A DNA stretch of 64,000 bases from Clostridia bacterium (lineage in GTDB: Bacteria > Bacillota > Clostridia > Lachnospirales > Lachnospiraceae). Position 1 is the stretch's first letter; every line of letters starts with the position of its first letter. The stretch covers positions 1 through 64,000 of the forward strand of contig QKJQ01000033.1 of assembly GCA_003249225.1 (NCBI GenBank), given 5' to 3'. Below, one piece after another: positions 1 to 6,640 of the stretch. The position numbers were made by a program, and so were the translations under genes. Below the pieces are notes generated by a model. That model ran no database searches, had not been told where the DNA came from, and was given only the letters and a program-made list of their open reading frames with translations.

Positions 1-314
1 CTATTCCAGCAAGCAGATTATTTACGGATGAATTAAAAAGTAGTATTGTAAAAATATCCGTCTATCCTTCAGGATTGGAATTTACAACTGAGAATCCTGA
101 TGAAATTCAAGAAATACTGAATCTTTTTTCTGATTTAAAGTTACAAATATGTAGGGACCCTGGTACAGATGGAGGTTATATGTGTGTCATTTACACAATC
201 AATGATTCTATAACATTTACTTATTCAAGAAGTTATCTTTCATTTGGTGGACATTGGTATAAGACTGACCATTCTGTTTCCCAAGAAATCCGAGAAATAT
301 TAAAAATGGACTGA
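1..314 (+). CDS. C-terminal part of an unrecognised protein, cut by the window edge
   Basis: The frame is open from the first bases (codons from position 3) to TGA at 312-314, so the gene begins upstream of the window. About 103 residues are visible. The only internal start candidate (TTG at 75) has no convincing SD, which favours a truncated longer gene. The tail is mixed and soluble-looking, with many aromatic residues, and has no membrane segment or motif I recognise. It lies outside the left att-like repeat of the prophage, so I take it as host sequence. No function is proposed. Confidence 0.55.
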   Translation, partial: IPASRLFTDELKSSIVKISVYPSGLEFTTENPDEIQEILNLFSDLKLQICRDPGTDGGYMCVIYTINDSITFTYSRSYLSFGGHWYKTDHSVSQEIREILKMD

Positions 315-415
315 TATTTGACCTGTAGTAAACAAAAAGATTCAAACTATAATTCCCAATGAACAAAATCGCTAGAATATACCTTAATGAAGGGGCATAT
401 TCCAGCAATACAAGT

Positions 416-440
416 AATCTGATTATGATATCAGATTTTT
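416..440 (+). terminator. Possible intrinsic terminator
   Basis: AATCTGAT (416-423) and ATCAGATT (430-437) form an 8-bp stem with a 6-nt loop followed by a short T run. It lies about 100 bp after the stop of the upstream plus-strand gene. The stem is AT-rich and the T run is short, so the call is tentative. Confidence 0.35.
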
Positions 441-495
441 GTCCCTCGACACCTTTACAACCATGAAATAGAGTAGTATAATTTAGATATAGACA

Positions 496-523
496 ATTGC
501 GCTAAACACAGGTTTAACGCAAT
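496..523. repeat. dif-like site, left junction of the prophage (attL)
   Basis: Two 11-bp arms, ATTGCGCTAAA (496-506) and TTTAACGCAAT (513-523), flank a 6-bp centre CACAGG (507-512). The arms are inverted copies of each other with one mismatch. The 11+6+11 layout is that of Xer recombination (dif) sites. The same arms recur at 7154-7192 in direct orientation, bracketing the inovirus-like genes. Reading it as a Xer target is inference from structure, from the flanked element and from the XerS-like gene next to the right copy. Confidence 0.7.
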
Positions 524-557
524 GTTATATTCATTTCCAAAACTCCACGATACGTTA

Positions 558-872
558 TTATACCGCCTTTAACATACTTACAAACAATTCCTTGATTTCT
601 CTTTGCATTGTTCTTTGCTGATCAAGGATTCTTTGTCTTTGTTCCATTGCTTCCTTACGATCCAACATATAGCTTCCTTGTTCAAATTCATTATTATTGA
701 TTTTACGCAACAAATACTCTTGTAACTTGTCCCGATGTTCTTCATCAATAAATCCGAAACGATAACACCAGGTAATTTCCGAAAGATAATCCGTTTTAGC
801 TTTAACATCAAATCGTTGTTCTTGATCTATCCGCATATATAGATCATATTCCCAGTTGTCCAGATACCTCAT
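558..872 (-). CDS. Unrecognised 104-aa charged helical phage protein
   Basis: The start at 870-872 is chosen because GGGGG lies about 10 nt upstream; an upstream in-frame start would add an unlikely leader. The protein is strongly charged and rich in Glu, Arg and Gln in its second half (around residues 65-100), suggesting a long helix or coiled coil, and has no membrane segment. It is the last gene before the left att-like site and diverges from the HTH regulator over about 200 bp. That place is typical of regulators or directionality factors, but no motif supports either. Function unknown. Confidence 0.6.
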   Translation of the reverse strand: MRYLDNWEYDLYMRIDQEQRFDVKAKTDYLSEITWCYRFGFIDEEHRDKLQEYLLRKINNNEFEQGSYMLDRKEAMEQRQRILDQQRTMQREIKELFVSMLKAV

Positions 873-1069
873 TTTAAGATACCCCCTATTAAAATGTACG
901 CATGTCGTTACTTTAATATGATACACATATCGTATATTTATCAATGTACGTAAATACTTTACAAGTGAAATAATACCATATTATCGTAAATCCGACAATA
1001 CCGGAATATTATACAATATTGTATTATTATTATGTGGCACTATATACAATTAATGTATGGGAGTTGAAT
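873..1069. promoter_or_regulatory. Divergent control region with a 14-bp palindrome
   Basis: This AT-rich spacer separates the minus-strand 104-aa gene from the plus-strand HTH gene, so both promoters must lie here. A perfect palindrome ATACAATATTGTAT occupies 1011-1024, about 45 bp before the HTH start, and is the best operator candidate for that regulator. A TTTACA at 958-963 could be a -35 element for the plus strand, but no good -10 follows at the right distance. Confidence 0.4.
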
Positions 1070-1276
1070 ATGATATCTTACGAACCTTTTTTTGAATATT
1101 TAAAGAAAAAGAATATATCTCAATATGAATTATTAAAAATGGGAATTGTTTCTAATGCATTGCTAAACTCTCTAAAACACAATAATTCTATTACTATGTC
1201 AACCCTAAACAATTTATGCAACCAATTAAATTGTAAACCGGAAGATATATTTATTTATCATCCAGATCAAACATAA
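1070..1276 (+). CDS. Cro/CI-type helix-turn-helix phage regulator (68 aa)
   Basis: Start at 1070 chosen for the GGGAG SD just upstream; the frame is open further 5' but without an SD. The protein is a single small HTH domain of the XRE/Cro-CI type: an N-terminal helix, then a Q-Y-E-L-L-K-M-G-I-V-S type recognition region, then a T-M-S-T-L-N-N-L-C helix and the closing K-P-E-D-I-F segment typical of the family. It is the only plus-strand gene of the element and overlaps the 3' end of the Rep gene by 26 bp in convergent orientation. Likely role: repressor keeping the prophage quiet, possibly acting at the palindrome 1011-1024. Confidence 0.75.
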   Translation: MISYEPFFEYLKKKNISQYELLKMGIVSNALLNSLKHNNSITMSTLNNLCNQLNCKPEDIFIYHPDQT

Positions 1277-2042
1277 ACACTTCCTGTTTAGGCAAACTAG
1301 ATCTACAACATTCCGCACAAATACCACTGTTTTCTGATCCAACACCACAGTATATATTAAATTTATCCGGTGTATCTTCCTTACCGCAAACATTACATAT
1401 TATTTTTCGTTTTGCCGGCTCTTTATCTTCTTTTTTCAATTCCGGGAACACTTCTTTTACTTCACATTCGACCTTTTGACTTTCATAACGTCCACGCTGA
1501 TACATATCCACATAATTTCTATACGCGAAAGATTGAGCCGGCAAGATCATCCCTTGAAATGCCATTTGATTAACAGATACGCCCATTTCAAGATATTTGT
1601 TGATCTTTGATAACTTTATTATATCCGAGTGCCTGGCTCGCTCTATACGTACGTATAATTCATCAAGATCCCCGGTTATTATTTCATCATCACTATATTG
1701 CATTTTCCTGGTTTCAAATTTTGTCTTAAGGTAGTCCGGATCATGTATTCCGTAAAAATACCAGTCTTCCCACTTTGAGGATCTCCAATCAACACATTTT
1801 AACGGTTTATCTGGTTGCGCCGGATCTATTTCTTTCAACATGTCCTGGAGATCCATTGTATCTATTTTTCCGTTTGGTTCTATATACAAATGATAATGAT
1901 CCTTTTTTTCGTCACCCTCTGCCAAATGTCTAATAAATGCATAAAACGCGATTTTGTGCGCCCCCACCAGACCGTCAAGCGTAAAGGTTAAAAAGTCCCT
2001 TGTATTATAACTGATCGTTGATATCGGCTTAGTCGTTTTCAT
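1251..2042 (-). CDS. Rolling-circle replication initiator, Rep_2/pMV158-like HUH endonuclease with C-terminal zinc ribbon
   Basis: 263 aa. An HUH metal-binding motif (H49-Y50-H51, followed by hydrophobic residues) lies in the N-terminal third. About 45 residues later comes a W-Y-F-Y-G-I-H segment followed by a Lys-rich stretch and Q-Y-S-D-D-E, resembling the Y-L-T-H motif of RepB-type initiators; Y97 (or Y95) is the candidate nucleophile. The C-terminus (about 216-246) carries CxxC, a lone Cys and CxxCC, a zinc-ribbon pattern. The start overlaps the end of the small ribbon-helix-helix gene by 14 bp, the copG-repB arrangement of pMV158 plasmids. It should nick the phage double-strand origin to start rolling-circle synthesis. 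The Rep_2 assignment is by motif only. Confidence 0.75.
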   Translation of the reverse strand: MKTTKPISTISYNTRDFLTFTLDGLVGAHKIAFYAFIRHLAEGDEKKDHYHLYIEPNGKIDTMDLQDMLKEIDPAQPDKPLKCVDWRSSKWEDWYFYGIHDPDYLKTKFETRKMQYSDDEIITGDLDELYVRIERARHSDIIKLSKINKYLEMGVSVNQMAFQGMILPAQSFAYRNYVDMYQRGRYESQKVECEVKEVFPELKKEDKEPAKRKIICNVCGKEDTPDKFNIYCGVGSENSGICAECCRSSLPKQEVFMFDLDDK

Positions 2043-2205
2043 TGTTTGATACCGCCGATCCGTAGATATAAGATCCCAATATCATTTTTCGCATATATTC
2101 ACTTGACGACATATGGCACGCCCTCGCCATCTTCTCAACAAATGCTTTTTGATCCTTTGTAAGCCTGATTGTAATTGTTTCTTTTTTGTCCATCATGTAA
2201 AGCAT
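2029..2205 (-). CDS. CopG-like ribbon-helix-helix protein (58 aa)
   Basis: ATG at 2203-2205 is preceded by AGGGGGG five nt upstream. The product starts with a short beta strand (E-T-I-T-I-R-L), then two helices (K-D-Q-K-A-F-V-E-K-M-A-R-A and S-S-S-E-Y-M-R-K-M-I-L), the ribbon-helix-helix/Arc-MetJ-CopG pattern of dimeric DNA-binding proteins. Its 3' end overlaps the Rep start by 14 bp, so the two are translationally linked. In pMV158 the equivalent CopG represses the shared copG-repB promoter and so limits copy number; I infer the same here. An origin-accessory role is the alternative. Confidence 0.7.
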   Translation of the reverse strand: MLYMMDKKETITIRLTKDQKAFVEKMARACHMSSSEYMRKMILGSYIYGSAVSNNEND

Positions 2206-2241
2206 AATATCCCCCCTAAATGATTTTTGTAAGACAAACTA

Positions 2242-2466
2242 TCACTTTTTTTCGTCCCTATTCGTGGTAGGGACGAAATCAAAAAATTTTTTATTTGCTC
2301 TAAATACTAAATACGTATAAGGCAACAAACACAGATAACTTAAAATCTTAAATATAACGCCAGGGATCCCCAAACAAATCATAATTTTATAAACCACAAT
2401 CCGGCCACAAACGAAAACAACCGAAAGCACAAATACATAAATCACATACTTAATTAAATTTTTCAT
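2242..2466 (-). CDS. Small phage membrane protein (74 aa)
   Basis: Two strongly hydrophobic stretches (about residues 5-33 and 37-55) are followed by a charged tail ending D-E-K-K, so the product is a small inner-membrane protein. The SD is weak (AGAAAA). It lies between the origin-like region and the copG-rep pair. An 11-bp hairpin (2250-2278) is embedded in its last codons. Function not recognised; a host-superinfection or assembly role is possible but unsupported. Confidence 0.55.
   Translation of the reverse strand: MKNLIKYVIYVFVLSVVFVCGRIVVYKIMICLGIPGVIFKILSYLCLLPYTYLVFRANKKFFDFVPTTNRDEKK
2250..2278. other. Perfect 11-bp hairpin inside a phage coding region
   Basis: TTTCGTCCCTA (2250-2260) and TAGGGACGAAA (2268-2278) are perfect inverted copies around a 7-nt loop. 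No T run follows in the direction of transcription, so it does not fit an intrinsic terminator. On phage single-stranded DNA it would fold stably, and it is a candidate packaging signal or complementary-strand origin. Confidence 0.5.
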
Positions 2467-2624
2467 GTTTTTCTGGTGAACGCACGACCGGCGAAGCCGG
2501 ATCCGCGCCAGTTCACCCCCTCGATTCTATTTTTTTTTGATTTTTTTAAATGCTCAAAATCATTTTGCCGAGTAAGCGTTGTCCGACAAACCCCGGACGC
2601 GGGCAGATCTAAAAACAAAATTAT

Positions 2625-2656
2625 CTTTTACACTTTTACACTACTACATTTTACGA
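2625..2656 (+). repeat. Four tandem 8-bp iteron-like units
   Basis: CTTTTACA (2625-2632), CTTTTACA (2633-2640), CTACTACA (2641-2648) and TTTTACGA (2649-2656) lie end to end, immediately before the cloverleaf-like inverted repeat. RepB-type initiators bind short direct repeats next to the nick hairpin, and the pMV158 nick sequence contains TACTACG, which the third and fourth units resemble in part (TACTACA, TTTACGA). Candidate Rep-binding site. Confidence 0.5.
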
Positions 2657-2706
2657 GTTATCGTTGGCGCTCTCGCGCTTTCCACCCCTACGGGGCAACG
2701 ATTAAC
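2657..2706. other. Cloverleaf-like inverted repeat, candidate origin hairpin
   Basis: GTTATCGTTG (2657-2666) pairs with CAACGATTAAC (2696-2706) with a one-base bulge. Between the arms are two further hairpins: GCGC/GCGC with a TCTC loop (2667-2678) and CCCC/GGGG with a TAC loop (2685-2695). The result is a three-way junction right after the iterons, suited to extrusion for Rep nicking or to acting as a single-strand origin or packaging hairpin. Confidence 0.5.
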
Positions 2707-2844
2707 AACTCTTACATTTTTAAAACCGGCACCGAATAAAAAAATCCCCCCCGAAAGCCGACAACGTCCTTTTACGCCTGGCCTAAACCAAGCCGAAACC
2801 CTCACCGCCCTCCGGGGGAAAATCAGAGATCAAAACCGCATCCC

Positions 2845-3087
2845 CTAATACAATATTACAATTTGTCCATTTGCACCATCTACAAGCACCGCCTCCGCCT
2901 TATCCAAGATCGTTACATATATTTCCCTGGACAACTCGTCAGCAAAGTACATTACTACTTCATAAAAACGATCCGCAACATTCTTTACCTTTACCCTGGG
3001 ACATTCACCAGCCACAACAACACCGTTTTTGCTAATCGTTTTTTTATCCCCTACTAACAACATTTTTAACGCAAAATAATTATTCAT
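2845..3087 (-). CDS. Unrecognised 80-aa phage protein downstream of the assembly ATPase
   Basis: Starts one base after the stop codon of the Zot/pI-like gene, so it is translationally coupled to it and last in the structural operon. The product looks soluble and beta-rich (alternating Val/Ile strands around residues 22-60 and 65-80). No motif is recognised. By position it could be an accessory to assembly or a second DNA-binding protein; neither is shown. Confidence 0.6.
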   Translation of the reverse strand: MNNYFALKMLLVGDKKTISKNGVVVAGECPRVKVKNVADRFYEVVMYFADELSREIYVTILDKAEAVLVDGANGQIVILY

Positions 3088-3088
3088 G

Positions 3089-3997
3089 TTACGCCCCTTT
3101 TCGTAGTTTTTTTAATTTTTTAGATGGATGTTCAACCGCTTCATTGCACATATTACGCCCCAGGCCTATGCCTTGCATGATCTGATCCGGCGTAAGCATA
3201 TCACCATTCATTGAAGCCTTAACCAAATTATCCACGCACGCTTGCGTATTATACGCCTTATAATGCTTATTTTTAACAAACCAGGCCATCCGTCCGATCG
3301 GCTTAACCATAGACGCTGAAGTAGCATTCTCCATGTCCCAGGCATCATATTTTTCCAACCCCTGAAACCGCCAGGTTTTATTACACAAGAATACATAGCT
3401 AGTTACCTGACGCAACAACGCGTCAACATGTCCGAATCTTTGCGCGGTATAATATATCGATATATAATGATGCCTACATGTCAAGATCGTATTAAGCGCA
3501 AGTGGATCCAGATTCCCTTTAAAATTCCGACTGTTCATTTGTACACTAAATTCATCCCCCAGGACATAAAGGATCGTCAGCGTGTCGTTTTCATCATCTA
3601 CGCCATTATGCACCATTGTGAACTCAACTATTTGATTCATAGATCTAAAAGGCAAATATGGGATATTAAGATCCACATTAGACATAACAAGTACCTTTTG
3701 AGTAACATATTTTTTTCGACGCACACACCACACAATCCGATCGTTGTACCTGGAATATAAATAATTGATCCTGGCCACATCAGATAATGTTTTACCCTTT
3801 CCAAACAAGCCACAAAACGCCACGATCTCGCCCACCGGCGCCCTGTTATACTCTTTTCTGACAAAGTATCGCACCAGATCAGCCACGCCATACGCAATAA
3901 CTAACGGTAACTTTTTAATACATAGCAATATTTTCGGATACCTGGCAAAGAATACAGCAAGCACCACAAAGACAATAGCAATTAAAATTATACTCAT
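3089..3997 (-). CDS. Zot/pI-like filamentous phage assembly ATPase
   Basis: 302 aa. An N-terminal membrane segment (about residues 2-18) is followed by an ATPase domain with Walker A G63-L-F-G-K-G-K-T70 and a Walker B-like strand I-L-Y-V-L-G-D148-E149. This is the Zot/pI family, which powers extrusion of the phage through the membrane and is the marker gene of inoviruses. In the M13/CTX-type proteins the ATPase domain comes first and the membrane segment is C-terminal; here the order is reversed, with no later hydrophobic span. The start overlaps the preceding 50-aa gene by ATGA. Confidence 0.85.
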   Translation of the reverse strand: MSIILIAIVFVVLAVFFARYPKILLCIKKLPLVIAYGVADLVRYFVRKEYNRAPVGEIVAFCGLFGKGKTLSDVARINYLYSRYNDRIVWCVRRKKYVTQKVLVMSNVDLNIPYLPFRSMNQIVEFTMVHNGVDDENDTLTILYVLGDEFSVQMNSRNFKGNLDPLALNTILTCRHHYISIYYTAQRFGHVDALLRQVTSYVFLCNKTWRFQGLEKYDAWDMENATSASMVKPIGRMAWFVKNKHYKAYNTQACVDNLVKASMNGDMLTPDQIMQGIGLGRNMCNEAVEHPSKKLKKLRKGA

Positions 3998-4146
3998 TTT
4001 TCCCCACCGATCCGCGCCAATGGGACAATCATATCCACCAACGACTCAAATACAAAACACAGAACAAAAAAACCCATAATCAACGCTTTATAACTTGCGC
4101 CCTCCACCGTAGGCTGACCGGTTACATACTGTATAAACTGATCCAT
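3994..4146 (-). CDS. Mini membrane protein (50 aa), phage structural module
   Basis: ATG at 4144-4146 shares its A with the stop of the preceding gene (TAATG) and its own stop overlaps the ATPase start (ATGA). A GGGGGG SD lies about 10 nt upstream. One hydrophobic helix (about residues 20-34) follows a polar N-terminus, and the tail is basic. Size, topology and place match the minor coat or virion-cap proteins (pVII/pIX/pVI class) of filamentous phages, but sequence cannot say which. Confidence 0.65.
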   Translation of the reverse strand: MDQFIQYVTGQPTVEGASYKALIMGFFVLCFVFESLVDMIVPLARIGGEK

Positions 4147-4322
4147 TATTTGCTCACCCCCCTAATCTTTTTGTGGATCTTCTTGATCCAGTAATACAAC
4201 AAAGCTAACAAAATGGTAAAAAGTAAGGCTTCCTGGTAATACACTACCCTTTGCACCGTTTCCCCCATACCGTAAAGCTGATATACGCATCCCGACACAG
4301 CCTGATATATTTCTTGATCCAT
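4146..4322 (-). CDS. Mini membrane protein (58 aa), phage structural module
   Basis: ATG at 4320-4322 overlaps the stop of the upstream gene as TAATG, with AAGGA just before it. A polar N-terminal half (about residues 1-30) precedes one membrane helix (31-46) and a Lys/Arg-rich tail (47-58), an N-out/C-in pattern. Candidate minor coat or cap protein by position. Confidence 0.65.
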   Translation of the reverse strand: MDQEIYQAVSGCVYQLYGMGETVQRVVYYQEALLFTILLALLYYWIKKIHKKIRGVSK

Positions 4323-4483
4323 TATTCCTTTGAACCCCCTAACTTGTAAAATACATAAAGGCCAATTTCTACCAACGTAGTACAGATCAGCATTTCCAAA
4401 AATGAAAACTCAAACGTAAATAACGTTATACGTAATCTCATAATACCCATTACAAACTCCCACAATAATGTTATAACTTGCAT
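4322..4483 (-). CDS. Mini membrane protein (53 aa), phage structural module
   Basis: Start 4481-4483 chosen because AGGGGG lies about 8 nt upstream; a longer frame exists but runs into the adhesion gene and lacks an SD. Mostly hydrophobic, with likely spans around residues 2-15 and 26-46. It begins 10 bp after the large adhesion gene and heads a chain of three overlapping mini genes leading into the assembly ATPase. Candidate minor coat protein. Confidence 0.6.
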   Translation of the reverse strand: MQVITLLWEFVMGIMRLRITLFTFEFSFLEMLICTTLVEIGLYVFYKLGGSKE

Positions 4484-4493
4484 ACTACACCCC

Positions 4494-6563
4494 CTATTTA
4501 GTAAACTGGCGCACAATACCAACAACAATACATAACACCATAGAAACCGTAAACAACCCGATTACCTCAGCCGGCAAAAACGTCATGATCGAAGTAAACA
4601 ACACCGGAACCGCGCCCACCATAGCCAATAACGATCTAATCGAAGCAAGTACACTATTTAATATACCAGGCAATGTTTTATTCATACTATCAACATTATC
4701 CAACCAGGCACCCGATTCATAATAAGACGAATCAGAGCCGGCAACGATCCCGGATCCATGATCGAGAATATCCTGTTCATCATTAAAATATTGCGTTGCG
4801 GTACTCGAAGCCACTTCCGGGATCACGACATTATTAAGATCGTTTGTATACGTTGTATTTCCATCACACGCTTTCACAAACCACTTCGAATAATACGTTT
4901 TTCCATTTGTATCAGTATACTTAAACCGCATAGACACAAATACAAGCATGGAAAAATGTTCCGGATCCTGGGCAACAAGATCTCCGCTGAATTTACTCCA
5001 CCAGGTTGTCTCATAATTTGTAACAGATCCTTTCCAGATCGTATCATACACTGATTGAATGTTCGCGATCTGCTCAACGACACTACAATTTGATACCTTA
5101 CTATCACCATTATTTGCGAGCGCATACGTTACAACACTCTTTCTTAGTATCTTATAACCATCCCCATTAACCGCCATGTCCGACTCCTGGACACCGTATC
5201 TTATTTCATAATCTAAAAACGGAACATATGCTGAATAAGCATCCGGGTAAGTCCACCGCGTTGTTAGCATACTTCTATAACTCATGTCTTGGACATACGA
5301 AACACTTGTAGGATAGATCAACGACAAAAGAGATCCGGCGTTATTATCAAGATACGAATAAGCACTATTCAACCCAATAATTGAAGTTGTACCGCTGTTG
5401 CTATGATCCGGCAATTCCCCCATCAATATAACCGCGTCAACCTCGTCCTCTGTTTCATAATATTGCATGTTTGTTGTAAACAACTGTTTTACGTACTGAT
5501 ATTTATTATCATAGTAAATATATGAATCCAGGTACGTTGTATCATCCAACAAACAACTTTTTCCTACACCCCGGTAATATGCCTGTTTTATCTCATCGTA
5601 ATAATACCAGGTAAATTCAGTCTTACTTTTTGCAAACAGACTTTTCTCTCCTGTTCCGGCCTGGTACCAATACAAATACACCGGATCTTTTCCAACAAAT
5701 TTCCATTGCTTATTATTGTGTATCGCATCCGTTTGCCCGATCTCGTTAATAATACCCCTATACTGTACATATTGCGTGGTTGCTGAATTTATAGAGTCAT
5801 ACTCTTCCCGGCTACAATTACCGTAATATCTTTGCGTTTCAAAGTTATGCTGATCGTCAAGATCCAACCCGGCCGGGTACGTATTATCTAAATAAGTGTA
5901 GTTAATAATAGTTTTACCAGATTGCATATACGCAACAAGATCGGTATAACTGTTAAATATCTTATAGGTACAATATGCAAACTTTACCTTATACTCCACA
6001 TGTTTTCCATCCGTACCCACAAATGAATAACTACTAGTCGGCAAATCAAAATAACTCAATGTCGGCATTGTATTAGCATTAAAAGCCGTACCACTTGCAT
6101 TTAAAGGTTGCGTTGCACTACTTGCCACGCCTAAAATATTCGAAGCACTAGTTTGCGCGCAAAGATCCGCATTATAGGTTGTTGAATGATAGTTAAATCG
6201 AATAATATTCCAGGAAGTATCCGTCCAAATAGATGAATCATAAACTAACGCGTATTGCGTTCCACCGTTTGCGTTCATTCCTTTAACAAGCCCGATTACT
6301 GACTCATCCGTACTGGCATATCTATCCCAACTTACCGTTCCATTTCGATAAAAACAAAGATTATAATAATCAATGTCATATACATTTTTTAACTTTCCAT
6401 CTTCGTACACTTCAACACAATATCCCATACGATTATTTCGTAATTGATTAGCAATATCATATTGCGTACGATCATCAACGGTCATATCATACGCCCTAGC
6501 AACAACCGGTACCCCAATAATCACCGTAAACATAACCGACACAATAAATACTATTTTTTTCAT
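4494..6563 (-). CDS. Large C-terminally anchored adhesion/minor coat protein (pIII-like)
   Basis: 689 aa from the ATG at 6561-6563; a TTG at 6581 would add six residues but has no SD. The N-terminus is a classic signal peptide (M-K-K, hydrophobic core, A-R-A then Y-D). The body is a long extracellular domain rich in Tyr, Ser, Thr and Asn. The C-terminus has two hydrophobic stretches (about 635-655 and 660-685) and a short basic end. Signal peptide, large ectodomain and C-terminal anchor are the architecture of the receptor-binding tip protein of filamentous phages, and the position between coat and assembly ATPase fits. No sequence family is recognised. Confidence 0.7.
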   Translation of the reverse strand: MKKIVFIVSVMFTVIIGVPVVARAYDMTVDDRTQYDIANQLRNNRMGYCVEVYEDGKLKNVYDIDYYNLCFYRNGTVSWDRYASTDESVIGLVKGMNANGGTQYALVYDSSIWTDTSWNIIRFNYHSTTYNADLCAQTSASNILGVASSATQPLNASGTAFNANTMPTLSYFDLPTSSYSFVGTDGKHVEYKVKFAYCTYKIFNSYTDLVAYMQSGKTIINYTYLDNTYPAGLDLDDQHNFETQRYYGNCSREEYDSINSATTQYVQYRGIINEIGQTDAIHNNKQWKFVGKDPVYLYWYQAGTGEKSLFAKSKTEFTWYYYDEIKQAYYRGVGKSCLLDDTTYLDSYIYYDNKYQYVKQLFTTNMQYYETEDEVDAVILMGELPDHSNSGTTSIIGLNSAYSYLDNNAGSLLSLIYPTSVSYVQDMSYRSMLTTRWTYPDAYSAYVPFLDYEIRYGVQESDMAVNGDGYKILRKSVVTYALANNGDSKVSNCSVVEQIANIQSVYDTIWKGSVTNYETTWWSKFSGDLVAQDPEHFSMLVFVSMRFKYTDTNGKTYYSKWFVKACDGNTTYTNDLNNVVIPEVASSTATQYFNDEQDILDHGSGIVAGSDSSYYESGAWLDNVDSMNKTLPGILNSVLASIRSLLAMVGAVPVLFTSIMTFLPAEVIGLFTVSMVLCIVVGIVRQFTK

Positions 6564-6592
6564 TTTTTCATTTTTTTCCAATCAACAGCAAT

Positions 6593-6631
6593 AAAAAAGA
6601 GCACATACAAAAGTTATTGTACATGCTCTTT
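6593..6631 (-). terminator. Strong intrinsic terminator between coat gene and adhesion gene
   Basis: On the minus strand AAAGAGCA-TG-TACAA pairs with TTGTA-TG-TGCTCTTT (15 pairs including two G-T wobbles), followed by a run of Ts (plus-strand A run 6593-6598). It sits just after the coat-candidate stop and before the adhesion gene, the same place as the terminator after gene VIII of M13, and would make coat transcripts far more abundant than those of the genes behind it. Confidence 0.8.
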
Positions 6632-6640
6632 GGCTGATCC

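Larger units (their letters stand above)
2467..2844. other. Phage intergenic region: candidate origins and packaging signal
   Basis: 378 bp without a convincing gene, G/C-richer than its surroundings and full of inverted repeats. (1) GGTGAAC (2475-2481) pairs with GTTCACC (2511-2517), enclosing a CCGGC/GCCGG hairpin (2488-2500). (2) GTCCG (2581-2585) pairs with CGGAC (2594-2598). (3) Four 8-bp units occur at 2625-2656. (4) A cloverleaf-like fold occupies 2657-2706. It sits between the structural and replication modules, where M13-type phages carry their intergenic region with plus and minus origins and packaging signal. That role is inferred from position and structure. Confidence 0.6.

Noticed and set aside
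496-523. Simple operator palindrome instead of a recombination site
   Set aside because: The sequence recurs in direct orientation at the other end of the phage block, beside a Xer gene.
2250-2278. Hairpin as an intrinsic terminator
   Set aside because: The T run precedes the stem in plus-strand sense and becomes an A run on the transcribed minus strand, so it cannot terminate that mRNA.
2476-2848. Two overlapping plus-strand frames in the phage intergenic region
   Set aside because: Low-complexity translations over the hairpin-rich region, no SD; the hairpins and iterons explain the sequence better.
3428-4079. Plus-strand open frames of about 110 aa within the phage structural region
   Set aside because: They are antisense shadows of the ATPase and mini membrane genes, without SD sites.
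4758-5125. Antisense frames in the adhesion gene
   Set aside because: No SD, and the adhesion gene has clear signal peptide and anchor.
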